This document shows, in pieces, positions 11,140 through 22,108 of a stretch of 64,000 nt of DNA. Numbering within the stretch: the first letter of the stretch is position 1; every line of letters starts with the position of its first letter. The stretch is from the NCBI GenBank assembly GCA_018806915.1, contig JAGKQI010000101.1:1612001-1676000 (forward strand), in the 5' to 3' direction. Below the pieces are notes generated by a model, which was not told the origin of the DNA, made no database searches, and worked only from the letters and a program-made list of their open reading frames with translations. The position numbers and the translations under genes were made by a program. This DNA is from Phytophthora colocasiae. Taxonomy: Eukaryota > Oomycota > Peronosporomycetes > Peronosporales > Peronosporaceae.

Positions 11140-11665
11140 TCTTCACGAAGGCTGATCCTCTTATCTGGAGTCTTCCGACGGAGGAAGAAGCTGGTAGCAG
11201 GCAGCAACAACAATTATAGCGCTTAGGGTGAAGAGAAGATTGGAAGGATGTCAAGAGTGCTACAAAAAGATCCAAACCCATAGGCTATTAGCAGCGAGAA
11301 GGCTGAAAAGAGGAAGTTGGTCAACAGCATCAAAGATAGCCAACACACGCGCGTGGAGGGCTATGTCGCTACCAAATAAAGAAACATAGAATCACATACA
11401 CCAAGCCAAGAAAAAACTCACCTGACGTAGTGTACAGCACCGTAGCTTAGCCCCCAATGTGCTCATTATATCGGCTCATACAAAGCAAGAAGATAAGCAA
11501 ACTTACCTGTAAATCGACCTTGTGTTGTCGAAAATAGTCGGTGGAATATGACGCTTCCGATAGGCTGAGCAGTTCAAGATCAGAACGTGAGGACGAGATT
11601 TTCAACGGCGCGAATAGCACTCTCATTATAGTGGATCCATTGAGACATCATACTCCTGAGGTCCA
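11140..11665. other. Intergenic, tandem minus-strand genes
   Basis: Spacer of 526 bp between the start of the coiled-coil gene (11139) and the stop of the Tat-SF1 gene (11666). Short frames here are antisense shadows. I see no conserved element. Confidence 0.5.
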
Positions 11666-13806
11666 TTATTCATCGTCAAGATCGTCGAGATCGGGCATTA
11701 CTCGACCGGCGTGTACTTCTTCCACTCCGGCCAGGGTCTCTTCAGCATCACCATTACTTTCCACATCACTGTCGCCACTGTTATCAGCGAGAGGAGGCAG
11801 TTCACGACCCAAGTGAACCTCCTCACCTTCAAGAACCTTCCTCTCTGTCTCTGCAGCTGGTTTCTCCTCTTCAGCTTCACTTTCGGAGGATGAAGAGCCG
11901 TCTTCCAGCCACTCTTTGAACTTATCGGCCCGCTCTTTCTCCTCGTTTGTGCTTTCACGATGCGTGTAGTCTGTGCCATCCCAGAATCCACATTCGAGTT
12001 TTCGACCCGCGAAAAACCGCCCATTCATTATCTCAATGCATCGCGCTGCGCTACCACTTGAAGCGAACTTGATCACCACGACACCATCCACATGCTTGGC
12101 AAACAGTGTGATTTTCGAGACTTCCCCAATCTTCAAACACTCGTCGTGGATATCCTCCTGCAGTTCTTTCTCATACGCTTCGTCTGTAAACAGAAATCGA
12201 TGAGGTCTTTACAGTGGTTGTCAGTGAAAGCAGCAAGCAAAGAGTGTACCTTCAATTTCAGCAGGAGTAAACATGTGCTTGATAACGACGATGCGGAGCC
12301 CGGCAGGCTCGCTGACTTCTCCTTCGTTCCAGGACAGAGCCTAACAACGCAACACCAAGCCTCATGTCAATGCTGATTCAACCAGATAAAAGGATACGAT
12401 ATACGCTTACCTTTTCCTTCTCGAACATTTTTATCTTGGCGCGAGTGTCGATTTTGAGTTTCTTCCGTTTAACAAATACCCCCTCCTTTTGCTGGAATAC
12501 CGCTGGTGATACGTCAATGGGCCACCTACAAGATATTGAATAAAATAATGAGTGACATACCCAATTCAGCTGTACTTGGTGTAGATATGCGTACTCTGGT
12601 CGGATCTGCGACTTGTCAAGAAGCTGCACTGCCAGCTCCACCGATGCTTCCTTCATATAGCACACTGAACCATCACCCTGACATCAACAAACCGAATGTA
12701 CGCGTTAGTCCAGGGTATCCTAATGTGTGTTAGAACTATCAGTACGTACGTTTAGGCCTCCAGTCTCTTTGCTCTGGTAGAGCTTAATACGGGGCTTGCC
12801 AGTGACAATATCAGGCTGGATCACGCCGCATTTGGCAAAGTGGTCGTGGACTTCTTTAACTGTGATATCCAGCGGCAAGCCGTTCATGTATACCCATGTG
12901 TTCTTCTTGCTCTTCTTCCACTTGTCCGTCTTTTTCTTTTTCTTCTTCTTCTTCTTAGCAGCTTCCGTGTTCGTTTCAGAAGAGGCTGTAGACTTCTCTT
13001 CTGCCGCTAACATCGTTGTAGGCGGCTTTTCCCCCACACTATTTTCATTGGCATCCTTCTCTTTCGTAATTTCTTCATTCATTGACTGCTGCAATGACGC
13101 CAACTCGTCTTCAATTTTGTCTTCAGGCGTCACATACGTCTTGGATTCCGCATCATAAACATATTCTTTCCCATCTTCAGCCACAAGAGCATCATTTGAC
13201 CTAAATCCACACAAAATAACTTAGTATATAGCCAGCAACAAAAGTTAATAAACCACCTACTTGTTCTCAAAAACTTGGTGCTCAATTGCCATATCATGCG
13301 CTTGTTCTTTCAGCGTCATTTCACGATCCAAATCATCGTTTGTTTCCTGTAAAAACTCCCTTAAAGATGGTACTTCACCTGTACAACAACAAACACAATA
13401 AAATAACAATTATAAGTCCGTTTCCTTCCAGACTGCATATTATCGCCATACCAATGGGTTTCCAGTCGTTAAGCTCCTGATTCCACACGAGCGTCATTCC
13501 ATCCACATCTCCGTCCACAAAGAGGTTCACAAGCTGCTGCGTCGTCACTGGACCCGTTCTAACCGCCTCTTTACCAGGATTTAATGGATCTTCAGCCATA
13601 TAATACCACACAGCGGTCCAGACACTGCAAAACGCCGCAAATGACTCCACTTTGGCGATTGCTGTCCATTCTGAGAGCTTCTGAGTCCACACCAGCTGCT
13701 GAGGCTGAATAATGCCCTTACGCAGGAGCTTCTTAACGATTGGGGCGGGCACTGGGCCCTTCTGCTGCCCTGTGATGGCGTCCAGGTACAGCCACAGCTC
13801 GACCAT
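11666..13806 (-). CDS. Tat-SF1/CUS2-type splicing factor with two GYF-like domains
   Basis: U2 snRNP-associated factor of the HTATSF1/CUS2 family. Seven exons join exactly: 13452-13806, 13261-13378, 12750-13200, 12595-12677, 12411-12525, 12250-12340 and 11666-12183, giving 576 residues from the ATG at 13806. The donor at 12594 was chosen because it restores the RRM1 text RPEWPIDVSPAVF. Two GYF-like modules open the protein (WLYLDAITGQQKGPV...W and WYYMAE...TGPVTTQQL...W). A poly-Lys stretch and RRM1 follow (from about residue 259, TWVYMNGLPLDITVKEV). The second RRM is of the U2AF-homology type, ending in NGRFFAGRKLECGFWDG, a family hallmark. The tail is acidic (SSSSESEAEEE), as in human Tat-SF1. 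The gene is divergent from MoaE with only about 165 bp between ATGs, so the promoter is probably shared. Confidence 0.9.
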
Positions 13807-13971
13807 GCTTGGGTCTTGCTGTGCTAGCAAAATAACTACTTTTGATTGGATAAAAGAAAATTTGATAATTTTGACGAATCAGTAATCGTTAGAACAAAAA
13901 GGTTATCAGAGAGATGGCTACATTCACAAGGAACTCATCTTGAGCAGCATCCGTGCTCTCCCTCCTTCAGA

Positions 13972-14590
13972 ATGGCCGATACAGAGACGAAGATATCCCA
14001 CAACAGTGCGGAACCTGGACGTGGAGACTTTGTGGAGGTTGGTTACGAGCCGCTAGACAACAAAAAGGCGGTGGAACTAGTGACACATCCGAGTGCAGGC
14101 GCTATATCAACGTTTGTTGGAACCACACGAGACAATTTCCAAGGTATTTGCTCAGAAAATGTCTAATATATGAGTGCAGTTGATGCTAATGATGCCATTT
14201 GTGAACGATGTAATAGGTAAGAAGGTGGTACGACTGGAGTACGAAGGTTACACGCCAATGGCAGTCTCGGAGCTGCGTAAGATTTGTGTGACGATCCGCG
14301 AGAAATGGCCGGACGTTGTGGGTGTTGCACTGTTCCATCGTCTAGGAGTAGTCGAAGTTGCAGAAGCTAGTGTTATTGTGGCGGTTAGTTCACCTCATCG
14401 ACGGGAAGCACTGGAAGCATGTGCATTTGCGATTGATACATTGAAAGCCACTGTGCCGATTTGGAAGAGTGAGCAGTATGAAGGTGACTCGAGGGTGTGG
14501 AAGGAGAACGTCGAGTGGAAAGATGGAGCTGCTGTGAGATCTATGTGTTGCAGTAGTAAAAGAGTCATGCGTCCTGTAGAAGACAAGTAA
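13972..14590 (+). CDS. MOCS2B: Molybdopterin synthase catalytic (large) subunit
   Basis: MoaE/MOCS2B joins with the thiocarboxylated small subunit to convert precursor Z (cPMP) to molybdopterin. Two exons, 13972-14143 and 14217-14590, join to 181 residues. The family text is well kept: [16 protein letters not shown], then [13 protein letters not shown], the [18 protein letters not shown] strand pair and [13 protein letters not shown]. The C-terminal [15 protein letters not shown] carries the conserved lysines of the active site. A longer start (TTG near 13846) was rejected because the first ATG at 13972 fits the family length. No small subunit is present in the window. CEP19 follows after only 85 bp. 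Confidence 0.93.
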
Positions 14591-14675
14591 ATCTATGATC
14601 TACATGGTAACAAGTTTAAGCATTATGTAGAGCAACTAAATTTAGTGGCAAACGGTCGCATACTACCTGAGTAAA

Positions 14676-15268
14676 ATGGGAGCTGTAGGCGACATTGAGC
14701 CTCGACGACTGGCACTCCGGTACGAGCCACCAGGTATCATTGTCGAGTACATTTACCACAGCGCAGCAGCAAGGCAACTTTATCACCACGAAATTGACTT
14801 GAAGACCGAGTTATCGTCATCCGAAGCGAGCAGGTTTAGCGTAAGAAGCCTAACCTGTAGCATTTGCCATCTTCTAACGCTAATAGCTGTGGTTGCTAGG
14901 AATATCGCATTGACGAAGTCGTTGATAGCATCATTAGACAACACGCTGACGTGGTTGGAGATAGAAAAGTTCCATCCGCTCAAGTAAGTTCTATCTGTTG
15001 TCAACCATTCTTGGGTGTTTCTAACCCAACCATACTTCAGCTTGTTCGTCTAGTACGTAAACTGGTTGAGCATCAAACTGCAGTCCAAGGTCCAATTCTT
15101 CCTCAAGCAGACTACAACCGCGTGTCTGAAACCCAACTGAAGCAAGTGAAGCAGAAGATGGACCTGGTATTCGAACAAAACATTATACGTCCCGATCAAC
15201 AAGGGTACCAATACGACAAGCAGGTAGAATTCCAACCAGGGACAGAAGCCTCCGACTGGGACGACTAG
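14676..15268 (+). CDS. CEP19: CEP19-like centrosomal/ciliary protein
   Basis: Three exons, 14676-14840, 14900-14983 and 15041-15268, join in phase 0 to 158 residues, close to human CEP19 (163). The N-terminus RRLALRYEPPGIIVEY matches the family opening (RFxPPAIILIY type). The C-terminus keeps MDLVFEQN...QYDKQVEFQP...SDWDD, matching the family ending (DELFEKN...YDIEVEF...GWD). CEP19 acts at the mother centriole/basal body and, with RABL2 in animals, in entry of intraflagellar transport. Its presence fits an organism with flagellated zoospores. It overlaps nothing and converges with LLPH 135 bp away. Confidence 0.85.
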
Positions 15269-15403
15269 CACTCGACACTGAGCTGAACAGTCATAAAATA
15301 AAACTGGATAATTGCAGATTACAGAGTAACAGCGATCGACCGCAGCACACCTGTCCTCTGTCGATCAGCCGTTCGGTCTCCAGACTTGCTGTGTTGTCAA
15401 CTC

Positions 15404-15846
15404 TTACACGCCCTTCTTGCGCAGCTGGTGGAAGTGCACAAACTTGGATTTCCTTTTCTTGGTCTTCTTCTTGTCCTTCTTAGCCTTCTTCACATCCTCC
15501 ATAGTAGCGTCAGCCTCCTGGTTCAGCAGAGCAGCTTCAGCCTCAGCTGGCGTCTGTTCCTTAACGACTCCAGTAATTTCACTGCTTGCCACGGGCACAG
15601 CGGAGCCCATGAGCTTCTTAAGACTTGCAACCGAACTGCCAGTGCCTGAAAAATGCAATAATAACAGTTAGAGCGTTGCAAATGCACTAGAACAGCTAGA
15701 AATTCCGACAAACCTTGAGCAGCGATCGCCTTCTTGAGGTTCTCCTGGATTTTGGCCTCCTGAACCGCCTGGTGCGGCACGCCAATGCGCTTACGCAGCT
15801 CCGTACGGAACTTTCGCTTGATCTTGGAGCGCAGACTCTTGGCCAT
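15404..15846 (-). CDS. LLPH: LLPH-like nucleolar/ribosome-biogenesis protein (DUF2423)
   Basis: Two exons, 15714-15846 and 15404-15645, join to 124 residues. The opening MAKSLRSKIKRKFRTELRKR is the DUF2423 signature found in LLPH (human) and related small nucleolar proteins linked to 60S assembly. The C-terminus is a poly-basic tail (KKAKKDKKKTKKRKSKF) typical of nucleolar localisation. Role inferred from the family. Confidence 0.85.
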
Positions 15847-16563
15847 TTTGTTCCTGTGATGCAGCGAGTGACGGCAACTTCGATGGTGAGGGAAGAGTCA
15901 GCGGAGTGCTACAGCTTTGGTCCAGTGGCCAATCAACCCCTCGAAATATACGATTGGCTGTTAATAATAATTTTATAGATTGTGATTGGACTGAATTAAA
16001 ACCTGTGACTTGTGAGAATCGAAGTGTGGAAGTGTTTGTTGTGGCACGCTGGCGTTGAATTGAATAAAGCACAGCAAGAGGCTCATTAACATGTATTTCG
16101 ATCGACTAGTATGGCAGCATTTGTGTAGTGTTATACCTCACCAAGAAGGATGAATCAAAACACAACTGATCTACAATTACTTAGGTGGAAGAGAGTTACA
16201 GTCAGTCTCTTTGGTTGATTCCTTATCTTGTACCAAAGCTTGATGAACCAAGTACTTGTAATGTACGCAACAGTGTACTTCGAGTATGCTGCTGTTATTA
16301 AAACAGTTTGGTATTAATGTTGTAGCTCATGTTGGAGTTTGCATGTCCCGTCACATGCACTTCCGGATACAGACTTCAAAACTATTTACTTCAGATAGCA
16401 ACACGTCAATTTTCGAAACTAATACATCTCTACCTTCCGGATACCAAACGACACATGTAATATAGCAGTTCATAATGATGCAGCACATGATTAGATGCAA
16501 CCTGCTGACCTGCCGACAGCAAAAGTTCAACACCAAATTCGCTTTAACCTTCGCCCTCGCATC
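15847..16563. other. Divergent intergenic region of LLPH and BCKDHA
   Basis: About 720 bp between two divergent ATGs. A minus-strand frame (16351-16794) overlaps BCKDHA exon 1 antisense and is not credible. No clear initiator element was identified. Confidence 0.5.
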
Positions 16564-18061
16564 ATGTTGTCGCTCGTCCGTCGCGCCGCCTTCAAGTCTC
16601 ATCCGCGTCGCTTCTCCTCTCTCGGCTGCTTCCCAGGCACAGACATGCCATTTGTGCCTGATGTGGTGTTCCGCGACCCCAAGGAGAACGCTCCGATTCC
16701 GTGTTTTCGGAGTATGATAATTATTATTAACATTTAGCCATAAATTCCTAATTGATATGTGCTTGATTGCAGTTCTGAACGAAGATGGAGACATTGTGGA
16801 AGGAGCGAAGGACCCGCAGCTTCATCAGGACGTGTGCACACAGATCTACAGCCAAATGATCCGTCTAAACGTACGTAGAAGGTTTGCAGTAACATTCAAT
16901 TGCTAACTTGTTGCTGAGGTTTTTTGTAGACTATGGACAACATTTTCTACGATGCACAGCGACAAGGACGCATTTCCTTCTACATGACGTCGTATGGTGA
17001 AGAAGCCATCTCGTTTGGAAGTGCATCGGCTTTGCGGCTGTCAGACATGGTATTCGCGCAGTATCGCGAGCCGGGAGTGCTCATGTGGCGTGGATTTACG
17101 TTACAGAACTTTGCGGACCAGTGCTTCAGCAATGTGGACGGCCACGGCAAGGGCAGACAGATGCCAGTACACTACGGATCCAAGAACCTGAACCACCAGA
17201 CCATTTCATCTCCTTTGGCCACACAGCTCCCTCAGGCTGCAGGTGCTGCGTATGCCTTCAAGTTGGCGAAGGAAGACAGAATTGCAGTGTGCTACTTCGG
17301 TGAAGGTGCAGCCAGTGAAGGTGATTTCCATGCTGCCTTGAACTTTGCATCCACGAAGGACTGTCCCATCCTGTTCTTCGTGCGGAATAATGGATTCGCC
17401 ATTAGTACACCGACGAAGGAGCAGTTCCGCGGTGACGGCATTGCGTCCCGAGGCAGCGGATACGGCATTCCGATCATGCGCGTCGATGGTAACGATTTCT
17501 TAGCTGTACACGAAGCTACCCAACGTGCACGGGAGTTTATTCTGAAGGAGAACCGTCCTGTTCTTATCGAGGCGATGTCCTACCGTCAAGGACACCACTC
17601 GACTTCGGATGATTCCACACAGTATCGAGCTGTGGCTGAAATCAAGCACTGGAAAGAGACCTGCGATCCGATTGAGCGGACCAAGCGGTATCTGTTGGTA
17701 CGGTGATTAAGCCTCAAGTAGATGATTCAACCCCGGTTTCTAAATTTTTTGTGCATGACTTTTAGAAACGCGGGTGGCTTACAGAGGAACAGGACCGCCA
17801 CTTGCAGGACAACGAGCGGACAAATGTGCTGGCGGCATTGCAGCAAGCTGAAACGAAGGAACGACCAGCTCTAGATACCATGTTCGAAGACGTGTATGAC
17901 GCCAAGTTGCCGCATCTACTCGTACGATTCTCTTGTTTATTTATTTGTATGTGATGTGCGGAGGAACTGACTCGCATCGGTTGTGGCATTTACAGGAACA
18001 AGAACGTGAGATGCTGGAGCATGTGGCTAAGTATCCTGACTTCTACGCACAGGAGCACTAG
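16564..18061 (+). CDS. BCKDHA: Branched-chain 2-oxoacid dehydrogenase E1 subunit alpha, mitochondrial
   Basis: Thiamine-diphosphate-dependent decarboxylase subunit of the BCKDH complex in valine, leucine and isoleucine breakdown. Five exons, 16564-16711, 16773-16870, 16930-17697, 17766-17921 and 17996-18061, join in frame to 411 residues. The N-terminus [19 protein letters not shown] is a typical basic, hydroxylated mitochondrial presequence. The ThDP/Mg site appears as [18 protein letters not shown] (about residues 206-223) followed by VRNNGFAIS. The phosphorylation loop [16 protein letters not shown] (about 301-316) matches the regulated loop of E1-alpha, so control by a BCKDH-kinase-like enzyme is plausible. 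[12 protein letters not shown] and HYGSK motifs are also family-typical. Sequence similarity clearly favours BCKDHA over PDHA. Confidence 0.95.
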
Positions 18062-18261
18062 AAAGATACAACAACAGTAATGTTAGTCATTCTCATTTCT
18101 TTATACGCACGCAATTTGTGCAGGGTTTTCATGGCCTTGATAAGGAACAAGCAGGAAAACACTTCACAGAGATGAGTCCACAGATACTTTAGATCTTAAA
18201 GAGTAAGGATGCAAGTGAAATTCTCGAGAATCATTGAGAGCGATCATCGGCCTGGTCTTAC

Positions 18262-19353
18262 TTAGACCCAGGCATATTTTTCGTTAACTAGCCAGTGGGG
18301 TATACCAGTCGTAGGAGTCGAGTCACTGTGGAACACCATGGCACTCGACAGTGAGTCCTCACGATCGACAAACGCAATCTCAAAGTGGTCGAGAACTGCA
18401 CGATCAGCCAAGATTAACGGTGGGTTCCAGATCGCAACCTTCTTGAGCTTAAACTTGCGAGCTTCCTCCAATGCCTCAGCCAGCAGCAGATGTGTGATCT
18501 CAGCAGCATTTTCGCCAGCAGTTGGAAGTCGCGCACGAAGGATGTAGAGAGTCGACGCCTTCAAGCTGTGGCACCAGATGAGGAAGGCGTCCTTACTAGC
18601 TGCCACGCCACAGCGAGATGGGAACTCCTCGTACTGTCGGAGCTGAGCGTAATACACACCAACGCAAAACTGCCACTCGATCGAGTCTCGATTCGGCAGC
18701 ACTGCGAACGCTTCTTGTCCTTCGAACTTGTCACTCTTCAGCTCTTCTACCAGCCTCGCGTTGTCTGCCTGAAGGAACTCATCCAGCTTCTCATCCAGAG
18801 TAAACGACACGAAACTTGCGCTGTTCTCACTGTCAACAGGTGCATTTTTCAGGTGTTTGACGTCCAGTGTAGCCATCTTGGACGGATGCAGCCTCCACCC
18901 GAGCTTGTCATAGTACGTCGGCCCAATATCCGAGTACAGCACTGATGCCAGTGCCCCTGGCATCTCTTGCAACTGCTTAGCCACTTCGGCCAAGTAAAGC
19001 TTAGCTAGTCCACGTTTCCGGTACTCCGGTACTGTGAACACCGAGCCAATATGATGCGAAAAGCCTCGTTCGATTTCCCCAGAGCTGCGACGTACAACGC
19101 AATCAAAGCGGTGGCTCTCACAATGGCAGCAGAACACAGTTTCGCCCGCTACCAGATTTGAATCTCCCGTATCTTCCACGAGAGCCCAGACGATCGACCC
19201 TCGCTGGGAAAAAGGCGTGGCGCGTTGCACCGCATCCTTCTGAATATACTGCGGAAGGGTTAATGCTGGTGCGCCCCACTCCTCGTAGTCATCCGTATTG
19301 CATTGCACCTTGAGCGCTTCCTCCGTCAACTGCACCACTCGATACTTGGCCAT
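18262..19353 (-). CDS. GNAT-family acetyltransferase, Lyc1-like
   Basis: Single exon of 363 residues from the ATG at 19353. The acetyl-CoA binding region is visible as SVFTVPEYRKRGLAKLYLAE (V-x-x-x-x-R-x-x-G/A type motif A, about residues 105-124). It is followed by ALASVLYSDIGPTYYDKLGW, a motif B arrangement with the Y-x-x-L-G-W seen in the Lyc1 family. In yeasts LYC1 acts in lysine catabolism, but in other lineages the substrate is unknown, so only the acetyltransferase fold is firm. The C-terminal half (about 200-363) looks like the extra alpha/beta domain of the family. The upstream same-strand gene ends only 70 bp away (19424). Confidence 0.75.
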   Translation of the reverse strand: MAKYRVVQLTEEALKVQCNTDDYEEWGAPALTLPQYIQKDAVQRATPFSQRGSIVWALVEDTGDSNLVAGETVFCCHCESHRFDCVVRRSSGEIERGFSHHIGSVFTVPEYRKRGLAKLYLAEVAKQLQEMPGALASVLYSDIGPTYYDKLGWRLHPSKMATLDVKHLKNAPVDSENSASFVSFTLDEKLDEFLQADNARLVEELKSDKFEGQEAFAVLPNRDSIEWQFCVGVYYAQLRQYEEFPSRCGVAASKDAFLIWCHSLKASTLYILRARLPTAGENAAEITHLLLAEALEEARKFKLKKVAIWNPPLILADRAVLDHFEIAFVDREDSLSSAMVFHSDSTPTTGIPHWLVNEKYAWV

Positions 19354-19423
19354 TGTCGTTGTGGAAAGGGAAGGGGGGGGGTCCGAATCTGTAATAAGTA
19401 CGAAGATTACGCAAGGAGCAAGA

Positions 19424-21991
19424 TTACGCAGGGCTGAGCTTCACTGTGATGTATCCACTCGTTTCATGATGAACTTTCGGTCTCATGGGCCATGACGACA
19501 GCGAAATGTTCGGAAAACCATCAGGTGAAGACGCAATGGACTGTTTGACGTCGAGGTAGAGCGAGCGTAGTGCCATTTCGACCAGTTCATCCTCTTCATC
19601 TGTGCGGTTCCGTTCTGGGTTAAAAAGTGGTGGCACTACGAAGCAGACAAGTGCTTTTCCAGAGCGAAGAACATCTAACGCGTCGTTCACAAGGCACTCG
19701 CGGTAAATTTCATCTTCAAATACTCGACGACAGTGCTGCACGTGGATTCTTTGCGCTATGTCGTTCTCTTGGTGCGTTTCATTGTGTTGTTTGGCTTCGT
19801 TGTCATTCTCCTCGTTGTTGTCACTCGTTTCGGCACCTTTTGCGAGTTCTTGTCTTAAAGAGATGGAATTGTAGCCTTGAGTCCTTCTGCTGCTGTCGGT
19901 GACATTCTCTGTCAACTTTTTGTTGAGAGGCTTGAGCGTTAGATTCTGCCACATCTCTTCAATTCGAGAAGCACCATCCCATTTCGGGAAAATATCATCG
20001 CTTCCTGGTTTAAGAATCGTTTGGCTCTCTGGAGACTGGAGCTTAGCTTTCGTTATGCTCAAGAGCAACGGAGGTTCATGTTCTACCAGCATCTTTTCCA
20101 TCGCTGCCAGTTCGTCCAGATATTTTGGTTGGCATGACGTTGTTTTCGTACTCTTACTTTTGGAATGAGTGCTGAAAGATATAGCTGGAGCTGAAGACGA
20201 AGAGTTCAATGGCGTTGGAACATCATGAAGAGCTGGGAGCTTGCGTGGAGCGGAATTACGTAGCGTGTCCTCACTAATAGATTTTATGCAAGAATTTTTC
20301 TTGCGGTATCCAACTACGTTGTTTTCGGTTGGTGTGTTCACAGTTTCAATCCATTGTTGACGGAGGAAATGATACTTTTTCACACACGGTCTACATAGTG
20401 GTTGAGGCTCATATAGTTGGCTGCGATCACGCTTTGGTAGACGATGCTGCAAGTGAAATGCCAATTCTGAGTGAAATTCGGTAAAGCCACCTGCAAGACT
20501 CATATCCTGATGCTGCACAAAATCGTTGTAAAATTCGCAGCTCCGCACCATTTTCTTTGTGAGATAGCCACACGGTTCTTTCTCGTCGACATCTACGCCA
20601 AGTTGTTGGTTTACTGATAATATTTTGCCTTTGGCTGAGCAAAAGCGACCAGCACAGCGCCACTTCTTCCAATGGGAAGTTTCAAAACCTGTTGGAGCTG
20701 ATTGTGTTCGTGATAAACTTGGTTTTTTCAAAAGAGAAGTTGATACAGAGGCAGCAGATGCCGGACGAAGGGAATCAAGCGTGAAAGCTTTCACTTGTAG
20801 TAACCACCACGTACCAGAAGTGTCTTGTAGCAGGTCTACTACCAGTTCATTGAATCGTATCCGTAGAGCCTTTTCCAGTGGTACAGTGCACATGGACGCT
20901 AGAAGACGGGGCTCAGACCAGGCCTGATCAATCGTACACTTGACTATCTGGCAGTCTGTGCTGCTAGAAGTCGTGATTACACTTGAAGTCGAATCACTGT
21001 TGTCTCCACCGGAAATTATCCAGACGGTTGATGAGTTTTTATCCCTCTTTCGCGAAGCACAACGTGCTATCCAGGCTTTTCGCTCAGTTGACGACTTGTT
21101 CGAAGCAGAAATGGTGGTGCTTATCGCCCCTTTGAATGGAATGTACTTCTGAATCGCGAGTAAATCAGTGTCATAGTCATCGACCCAAAGTTCATCAACA
21201 ACTTTTTCCACTTCTTCACGGGATCTTAAAAGTTGTACATCGTTGTTTCGAGATTCAAAATTCTCAGCACATTTCCTTAGTGCACAGATCTCAGCTGATG
21301 CGTTTGAGATAATATCAAGCAAGGAGTTGCGATGTTCTCGCCAGCTTTTTGCTTGTAAATACACGTGGCAGTGTAAGGCAAATGATGCGATTCCTTCGAC
21401 AATTTGTTGCCCCTCTTGATTTTGATCCTGTGAAAAGAACAGGGCAACACTTAGCTTCTTACCACCTTGTCGGTACAGGGGAACTCGAAGTAGAATTGGT
21501 GCAACTTGAGCCGGAAAACTACCCACTTCAAAGGATACAACACCTTCATTACCTTCAGGCATAGACTTCGGGAGTAATTGACGCACAAGCTGTTGAAAGA
21601 AGGCGATTCCAGGTCGCCACGAAGGTTGAGTTGCATATTGAAAAGCAGAATAATTGGTTTCGGCAACAAGAGCTTGGTGCCTTCGCAATTGAGCGTCCTG
21701 GAGGTTTTGCTTGACTTCTGGAGTGTGTCGCAATGATATCATCGGTAGTTTTCTCTTATTGAGAGCGATATCTTTAAGGGCACTCGCCGCGGTCGGTTGT
21801 AGGACGTGCAGCATTCGTTGAGATTGGCGTGATCGACGTTTGCTTGTTCGTTTCTTCTTGCTGTCAAGTTTCTTTAATACTCTGTCGGGTTTATCGTCGT
21901 ACAGATCCTTCAACCATCCTCGATACGCATCCTTCAGCTCCTCATTGTTCAGCTTTGACTTCACCCTGGTAGCTGTCGCCATCACTACCAT
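19424..21991 (-). CDS. Large protein of unknown function, 855 aa
   Basis: Not recognised. Single long exon. The first ATG is at 21991; the open frame extends 20 codons further without an ATG. The N-terminus is short and basic (KKKRTSKRRSRQ). The middle contains ELVVDLLQDTSGTWWLLQVK, a strand-turn-strand pattern with D-x-x-G-x-W-W, and Cys pairs (RPCVKKYHF, CRPC). Ser/Thr-rich linkers separate the segments. The last 100 residues have ALVCFVVPPLFNPERNRTDEED, suggesting another folded unit. No membrane segment or signal peptide. Most likely a lineage-restricted oomycete gene, possibly structural or ciliary, but this is not proven. Confidence 0.65.
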   Translation of the reverse strand: MVVMATATRVKSKLNNEELKDAYRGWLKDLYDDKPDRVLKKLDSKKKRTSKRRSRQSQRMLHVLQPTAASALKDIALNKRKLPMISLRHTPEVKQNLQDAQLRRHQALVAETNYSAFQYATQPSWRPGIAFFQQLVRQLLPKSMPEGNEGVVSFEVGSFPAQVAPILLRVPLYRQGGKKLSVALFFSQDQNQEGQQIVEGIASFALHCHVYLQAKSWREHRNSLLDIISNASAEICALRKCAENFESRNNDVQLLRSREEVEKVVDELWVDDYDTDLLAIQKYIPFKGAISTTISASNKSSTERKAWIARCASRKRDKNSSTVWIISGGDNSDSTSSVITTSSSTDCQIVKCTIDQAWSEPRLLASMCTVPLEKALRIRFNELVVDLLQDTSGTWWLLQVKAFTLDSLRPASAASVSTSLLKKPSLSRTQSAPTGFETSHWKKWRCAGRFCSAKGKILSVNQQLGVDVDEKEPCGYLTKKMVRSCEFYNDFVQHQDMSLAGGFTEFHSELAFHLQHRLPKRDRSQLYEPQPLCRPCVKKYHFLRQQWIETVNTPTENNVVGYRKKNSCIKSISEDTLRNSAPRKLPALHDVPTPLNSSSSAPAISFSTHSKSKSTKTTSCQPKYLDELAAMEKMLVEHEPPLLLSITKAKLQSPESQTILKPGSDDIFPKWDGASRIEEMWQNLTLKPLNKKLTENVTDSSRRTQGYNSISLRQELAKGAETSDNNEENDNEAKQHNETHQENDIAQRIHVQHCRRVFEDEIYRECLVNDALDVLRSGKALVCFVVPPLFNPERNRTDEEDELVEMALRSLYLDVKQSIASSPDGFPNISLSSWPMRPKVHHETSGYITVKLSPA

Positions 21992-22017
21992 TTTGTTCTG
22001 TTTCTTGGCCACACAAC

Positions 22018-22031
22018 CACTATTTATACCA
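22018..22031 (-). promoter_or_regulatory. TATA-like box upstream of the 855-aa gene
   Basis: Reading on the minus strand, GGTATAAATAGTGG lies about 30-40 bp before the ATG at 21991. TATA boxes are uncommon in oomycete promoters, so this may be chance. Confidence 0.25.
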
Positions 22032-22108
22032 AAGCAACGGGATGACAACAACGAAAGTGTTCGTATTCAGTGGTCATGACCAATTTCTAAGTCTACCAAC
22101 TCGCTCGT

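Noticed and set aside
16351..16794. 147-codon minus-strand ORF
   Set aside because: Antisense to BCKDHA exon 1 and intron 1; no features.
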